Shown here: positions 8,880 through 12,478 of the stretch, piece by piece | Numbering within the stretch: the stretch's first letter is position 1 | Layout of the letters: each line of letters begins with the position of its first letter | From: Jimgerdemannia flammicorona | Lineage: Eukaryota > Mucoromycota > Endogonomycetes > Endogonales > Endogonaceae | Direction: 5' to 3' | Assembly (NCBI GenBank): GCA_003990745.1 | Contig: RBNI01005505.1 | Coordinates: 1-12,478 of the forward strand | Length of the DNA stretch: 12,478 bases | Position numbers and translations under genes: made by a program | Notes under the pieces: model-generated | The model's database searches: none | The model's input: the letters and a program-made list of their open reading frames with translations, nothing else | Told to the model about the DNA's origin: nothing

Positions 8880-9423
8880 CTACTGCGAATTCATCCTGGA
8901 AATCCCTTCGAGAGATTCCATTGGTCAACCCATCAATTCAAACTCAACACAAAACTGGCGCCGCATCGTTTTGTGGTGCTAGGAATGCTCGATCAACTGA
9001 GCGTGAAACGCGACACCATCACGACACTTACCGCTAAACAACCCCGTCAGACGCCTCCACTTGACACATCCAATCTGTCTCTACGCCCTGGATCGGCTTA
9101 ATGTCAACTTGCTCACCCTCCTCCTGCACGCCATTGAGCTCAACCCTGCCATGGTCACCGCCACCTTCTCACCGATATCTATTGCGCAAGCAGCGTCATG
9201 CTAGACAAGGAGGTCATACAGTTTGTCGGAGCGTTTCCGGACCTGGTTGGGCTGACGATTCACATCGTCAAGTCCCACTCCATGATTTCTCCACAGAGAC
9301 GCTGTGCGAAATTGTGTCGCTCCGGCCGCAGTGCGTGTTCGACCTGTTTATTTTGGGTCTTTCTCGCATGATGACATCACCTGGAGATACCCCGCACCAC
9401 GGAGTTATAGATGATGCAGATGT
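8880..9423 (+). pseudogene. Decayed coding remnant, unidentified
   Basis: Three frames in succession read like protein but are joined only by frameshifts: ICLYALDRLNVNLLTLLLHA from about 9075, then YCASSVMLDKEVIQFVGAFP and DLVGLTIHI from about 9180, then ETLCEIVSLRPQCVFDLFIL from about 9297. Leucine spacing in the middle part faintly recalls the leucine-rich repeats of basidiomycete F-box proteins, but I do not identify the family. The segment sits where homology to the metallothionein cassette ends (about 8875) and before the inverted repeat X, as if inserted during rearrangement. It could alternatively be exons of a gene with introns I failed to place. Confidence 0.35.
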
Positions 9424-10063
9424 ACACCTAAGTGACAGACACCTTCTGTATTACTATACATTCTTAAAACAATGGAGCGTATTAGCACAGCCGACCGTCC
9501 GCTTCCATCCCATATCGCTTTGGCGCTCAAGCCCATACCACGCCAACAACTCTTGGCCATGCTCCATGTATACACTGCTCGACACAAACGCGCAAACACT
9601 CGAAAAACCCCCAACCCAGAACATCCCATGCCACTTCGCATCGCCATACGCAATCTTTTGCCCGAAATTAGCAACCGCAAAAACTCTTTCCTCCGCTTTC
9701 CGCCCCCAGGAGGCATGCAGCTCGCTGTTCACCAATCTGAACGGTCGCCTCATGACCCCTTGGAACTTTTTTTTTTCTTCTTCTCGCTTTCGTTGATCTT
9801 CTCACGGTAACCTGCGTTTTCTGGGCCAGTATTGTATCCTACTGCTTGGTTTGGGAATTCGTGAGAGGGAAGTTTCTCACGCACTTGTATATCAGTCACA
9901 AACCATGCTCGAGGCCGCGGGTTTATCGAGGTTCAGCAACATCGGGTAAATGTTAGGATTTCCCCTTCTGCAATTGTGAAGGATCGCATGACTTGAGACG
10001 GATCAGCCAAAAAGAAAGGGTAGCTCTTCCTGCTACTATATTCAATATATTCCTTATGTGAGC
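9424..10063 (-). repeat. Dispersed repeat X, copy b (inverted)
   Basis: Reverse-complement relation to copies a (7628-8160) and c (11205-11712), and the longest of the three. The part 9424-9770 matches c along its whole right half, while 9823-10063 matches the left part of a. A block at 9775-9840 and another around 9900-9975 also match copy a's right part in direct orientation, so the element is internally rearranged. It contains a 99-codon open frame (9753-9454) that is broken by stops in copy c. Confidence 0.7.
9454..9753 (-). CDS. Hypothetical 99-aa frame inside repeat X copy b
   Basis: An open frame from ATG 9753 to a TAG stop, beginning MRRPFRLVNSEL and containing FGQKIAYGDAKWHGMFWVGG and ERQSDMGWK before the stop. 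The aligned positions in copy c keep FGQKIAYG and ERQSD-GWK but are interrupted by several stops, and copy a retains only the first third. I recognise no domain. It may be the surviving tail of a larger gene carried by the repeat, or chance. A competing frame of similar length overlaps it on the same strand (9716-9405). Confidence 0.25.
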   Translation of the reverse strand: MRRPFRLVNSELHASWGRKAEERVFAVANFGQKIAYGDAKWHGMFWVGGFSSVCAFVSSSVYMEHGQELLAWYGLERQSDMGWKRTVGCANTLHCFKNV

Positions 10064-10280
10064 ATCGACACGAGTTGGCCAAGAGGTGACATAACCAGTG
10101 GTTTAATCTTGGAAGATACCGCATGTCCAATGTGCTCAGCATGAGCGGGTGGGCAGGCACTCAGATGCCACGAGATGCATACGAGCGAGAACGAGATGAG
10201 GTAAAAGTTGGAAATGTTTCCTCAAGGATCGCGGGTGGATGGTTTCTTACACTGACGTGTTTCAATTTATTTCAAGGTGT
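10064..10280. other. Short spacer upstream of cassette 3
   Basis: No gene is supported. An exon-like plus-strand frame starts at 10123 (MSNVLSMSGWAGTQMPRDAY) and meets a donor-like GAGGTAAAAG near 10197, with an acceptor-like TTTCAAG near 10275. A partner exon is not visible, so this may be a relic. Confidence 0.3.
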
Positions 10281-10340
10281 TCGAATTGGATGGACGATAG
10301 ACGTACACCAGGTCTAACCCACTTGTACGTAATTACGGTA

Positions 10341-10591
10341 TCAGGCACCCCTGGCAAAGAAGGAAAAAAAAAAAAAAAAAAAAAAAAAAACTTACTGACC
10401 TTCTCAAAAATGTTTTACTGTAACACCTAGCGCATCCGCTACTTAAGTGGATCCGGATGAGGATGAATTTAACTGGCGGGCTATATTTGTACCACACATG
10501 TTGGCGAGCATATGACGAGTGCCCCTGACTTGTGTGAGTTTGTTTTTCTCTCGTGATCAAATCAGGCACCCCGCAAAAGGTGGTATAAAAT
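10341..10591 (+). promoter_or_regulatory. Metallothionein copy 3 promoter
   Basis: TATAAAAT (10584-10591) lies 82 nt before the ATG. TCAGGCACCCCTGGC at 10341-10355 and TCAGGCACCCCGC at 10562-10574 repeat the same element about 220 bp apart, matching copy 1. Between the distal element and the TATA box lies a 27-A homopolymer (10364-10390), absent from copy 1, which could exclude nucleosomes. The metal-response role is inferred. Confidence 0.55.
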
Positions 10592-10665
10592 CCCCCTCCT
10601 CGTTCTCCCTATCACACAAAAAATCTTTACCACACAAAACAAGTTTTCCAAGACAACCAAGAAAA

Positions 10666-10845
10666 ATGGACCCTAACCCCGCCCCCAAGCCCGCCGAGAC
10701 CAAGGGATGCAAGTAGGCATCTGTTCTTCCCTTCTGCATATCTCTTGATCATCGACTATTCCACTGTTGGCTTACCCCGCAAACCTCCGTTCGTAGCTGT
10801 GGCAGCGACTGCAAATGTGGGACGAATTGCACTTGTGGGAAATAA
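10666..10845 (+). CDS. Metallothionein, copy 3 (31 aa, 2 exons)
   Basis: Exons 10666-10712 and 10797-10845 flank an 84-nt intron with a GTAGGC donor and TAG acceptor. The product starts MDPNPAPKPAETK and ends GCNCGSDCKCGTNCTCGK. Its six Cys at 15, 17, 21, 23, 27 and 29 form a fully regular C-x-C-x3-C-x-C-x3-C-x-C array, differing from copy 1 by one extra residue (Asn26) in the last spacer. No aromatic or His residues are present. The role is presumed cytosolic thiolate binding of Cu, Zn or Cd. As in copy 1, failure to splice ends translation at the junction (here TAG), leaving one Cys. The GTAGGC donor is weaker than copy 1's GTAAGC, so splicing efficiency may differ. The gene has a full promoter and tail and is flanked by inverted copies of repeat X. 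Confidence 0.87.
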
Positions 10846-10881
10846 ACGCGTTCTCGTAGGAGAGAAACGCGAATTCCGCCA

Positions 10882-10959
10882 GTACGTTTCATCTCTTGCG
10901 TTTGGTCTTGGTAAAGCCTCGGTTCGTTAACTGATGGTACCATTGCGCTCTCTTTTCAG
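10882..10959 (+). other. Probable 3' UTR intron, metallothionein copy 3
   Basis: Starts 37 nt after the stop codon with GTACGTTTC, has TTAACTGATG as a branch-site candidate and ends with a pyrimidine-rich TCTCTTTTCAG; 78 nt long. The aligned intron-like segment of copy 2 keeps all three signals although the inner sequence has drifted. Copy 1 lacks it. No transcript data are available here. Confidence 0.55.
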
Positions 10960-11010
10960 TGCCGGACGTGAAAGCGTAAATCCGCACATCGTGTACACAT
11001 ATTGTAGTAA

Positions 11011-11016
11011 AATAAA
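11011..11016 (+). terminator. Poly(A) signal, metallothionein copy 3
   Basis: AATAAA in the conserved context TGTAGTAAAATAAAGCCGCAG, aligned with the signals in copies 1 and 2. It lies downstream of the putative 3' UTR intron. Confidence 0.5.
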
Positions 11017-11204
11017 GCCGCAGAACGTTGATATCTGATGTCAGAGAGTCGGTCACCTTTTTCGAATTCTGGGATATCATCCAAGTGCATATAGAATTTC
11101 CGCGTATGTTGCTTTGTTCTCCAAAAAAAGGTCACGGAAGTGTAAAAAAAACTCTATCCACCCAAAAAGGAAAATCCATCTCGACAGCGAAATGTGGTAT
11201 CTAA

Positions 11205-11712
11205 TGTATAGTTCACGTAAGAATATATGAATATGATAGCAGGAAGAGCCACCTTTTTAAGGCTGATCCGCCTTAAGGCATGCAGGCATTTACAATTGCA
11301 CGATTACCCGATGTTGCTGACCGCGGCTGAGAACTTCGACGAAGAGGAAAAAAAAAAAGAATTGTGCCGAGAGGTCATGAGGCGACCGTTCAGATTGTGA
11401 GCAGCGAGCTGCTACGATTCCAGGCGGAGGAAAGAGTTTTCAAGGTTGCTTATTTCGGGCAAAAGATTGCGTACGGAGCGAGGGCAATGTGAAAAGGCGT
11501 GGGCTGTTCTGTGTTGGGGGTTTTACGCGGAGTGGCGTTTGTGTCGAGCTCCAAGTATATACATGGAGCATGACTAAGAGTTGTTTTGGCGCGGTGTGGG
11601 TTCGAGCGCCAAAGCGATGTGGGATGGAAGTAGACGCTCGGCTCATGCTAATATGCTTCATTTGTTTTAGGAATTATAATAATAATAATACAGCATGTGT
11701 TCATTTAGGTTT
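11205..11712 (+). repeat. Dispersed repeat X, copy c (direct)
   Basis: Follows metallothionein cassette 3 as copy a follows cassette 1. It begins with a block like copy a's (CACGTAAG-AATATAT) and continues into the frame-bearing half shared with copy b, where several in-frame stops mark decay. The end near 11712 coincides with the start of AT-rich sequence and an (ATA/TAA)n run at 11676-11690. Confidence 0.7.
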
Positions 11713-11907
11713 GATTAACCTAGTTATTTTTAAAACACCATTTTTTCCTCACGAGGAAACTTTCATGTTCCAAGGAATTACTAAGGTCAAGATAATGGAA
11801 ATACACTAAAACTCATGAATAGTGAGGGCCTCCATATACCCTCGAGATTTCATCACGTAATATCCTCCGTAAAAAGATGGGGGAGCTTGTATATATTTAA
11901 CATTTAA

Positions 11908-12024
11908 TATGATGGATTTGGAGTGCTACCTGTTGTCGCCTCAGAGACTGCAACCCTGACAGTGAGCAAGACCCTGTACATCTGCACCATTTACAACTCT
12001 GTCTGCGGATTCGGTATACAGTGA
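11908..12024 (+). pseudogene. Coding-like fragment cut by transposon-like end
   Basis: The frame YDGFGVLPVVASETATLTVS, continuing to an end in YNSVCGFGIQ and then TGA, is locally GC-richer and protein-like compared with the surrounding AT-rich DNA. The frame runs straight into the TA/CAGTG boundary at 12017-12023 and stops within it, as expected if an element inserted into an exon. Family not recognised; Thr/Ser/Cys content would suit a secreted protein, which is a guess. Confidence 0.3.
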
Positions 12025-12144
12025 CGAGCAAAAGGGTAACAATGTTTGATAAATTTACTTTATTGGGCTATATTTTTATAAATAATTGATATAATAAAAT
12101 GTAATCTATATTTTTCAAAAGATCTTACCCTTTTGGTACACATC
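12019..12144 (+). mobile_element. Tc1/mariner-like terminal inverted repeat or MITE
   Basis: CAGTGACGAGCAAAAGGGTA begins just after a TA dinucleotide (12017-12018), matching the CAGTG...CAAAA start typical of Tc1-type ends, which insert at TA. CAAAAGGGTAA (12029-12039) has a perfect inverted partner TTACCCTTTTG (12125-12135). This could be a short MITE of about 125 bp or the sub-repeat structure of a longer element running off the window. No transposase frame or DDE motif is visible. Confidence 0.45.
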
Positions 12145-12478
12145 ATATACAAACTTGACCCTTTGACAAAAAATGATATCAGATATAAAAATTCACATAT
12201 TTGTCCTTTTAATACTGACATACTTATTATTTTATATTTATATTTATATATAAATTGACAAATGCAAAAGTTATCTATTGCTACTTTGTAATAATATTAT
12301 CAATTGAGCAATTAGTAAAAAAAAAAAAATTACTAAAGAAATTAGTATAAGTGTTATATCTATTAGTATTATATCATTTATATATACAAACATGATCACT
12401 GAGATCTACAACTACATCTGTAATGATATTTGGAATATCATTATCAACCAAGCCACATCTCCTCTTTTTTTTTTTTTT

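Larger units (their letters stand above)
10281..11089 (+). repeat. Metallothionein cassette, copy 3
   Basis: Direct copy of cassette 1 from TCGAATTGGATGG to ATCATCCAAGTGC, including promoter, both exons, the intron after the stop and the AATAAA tail. The coding exons and 3' part are closer to pseudogene copy 2 than to copy 1, suggesting that 2 and 3 split later. Confidence 0.8.
11713..12478. other. AT-rich terminal region
   Basis: Base composition changes sharply from the mixed sequence to the left to mostly A/T, with runs of TATA and poly-A, and the window ends in a 16-T run. Apart from the short coding-like fragment and the transposon-like end listed separately, I see no gene. It looks like old transposon or repeat-rich DNA. 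No telomeric TTAGGG arrays are present. Confidence 0.6.

Noticed and set aside
10278..10290. GTTCGAATT resembling a tRNA T-loop
   Set aside because: No matching acceptor stem, D-arm or anticodon arm at the right distance; it is the repeated cassette border.
12150..12478. Possible telomere or subtelomere at the right end
   Set aside because: AT-rich with a T run but no TTAGGG-type repeats; more likely a transposon-rich stretch or contig edge.

Overview
This looks like nuclear DNA of a filamentous fungus, most likely a basidiomycete (Agaricomycete-like). Genes carry several short GT-AG introns, coding exons are fairly GC-rich, and the conserved proteins are eukaryotic housekeeping types. The lineage call is inference from gene structure; no rRNA or tRNA gene was found.

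Layout. Positions 1-1365 hold no gene I can support. On the minus strand, 3326 down to 1366 is an 8-exon gene for Ddi1, the ubiquitin-shuttle aspartic protease (UBL - helical region - retroviral-type protease with DSGA - UBA, 409 aa). Divergent to it, across a 190-bp shared intergenic region with a perfect TGACGTCA palindrome, is a 4-exon gene for the 20S proteasome alpha-2 subunit (PRE8/PSMA2 type, 247 aa, 3517-4840). Both act in ubiquitin-proteasome proteolysis, so a shared promoter is biologically sensible.

Positions 4841-5507 are UTR and intergenic sequence. Positions 5508-6235 hold a ~249-bp tandem repeat, two near-identical copies plus a decayed third.

From about 6784 to 11090 the window is a metallothionein locus: three direct copies of a cassette (promoter, 2-exon mini-gene, AATAAA tail). 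Copy 1 (7147-7329, 32 aa) and copy 3 (10666-10845, 31 aa) encode intact six-cysteine proteins made of three C-x-C pairs. Copy 2 (8326-8494) is a pseudogene: an 11-bp deletion shifts the frame and its TATA region is gone. The cassettes alternate with three copies of another repeat family (about 7628-8160 plus, 9424-10063 minus, 11205-11712 plus), which carries a partly open reading frame, so each of the two downstream cassettes is bracketed by inverted repeats. A decayed coding remnant (about 8880-9420) lies between cassette 2 and the inverted repeat.

From about 11700 to the end the DNA is strongly AT-rich. It carries a coding-like fragment (11908-12024) apparently cut off by a Tc1/mariner-like inverted-repeat end at a TA dinucleotide (from 12019). 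The window stops in a poly-T run.

Most notable are the metallothionein array, with its splice-dependent cysteine exon and an apparent intron after the stop codon, and the divergent DDI1-proteasome pair.
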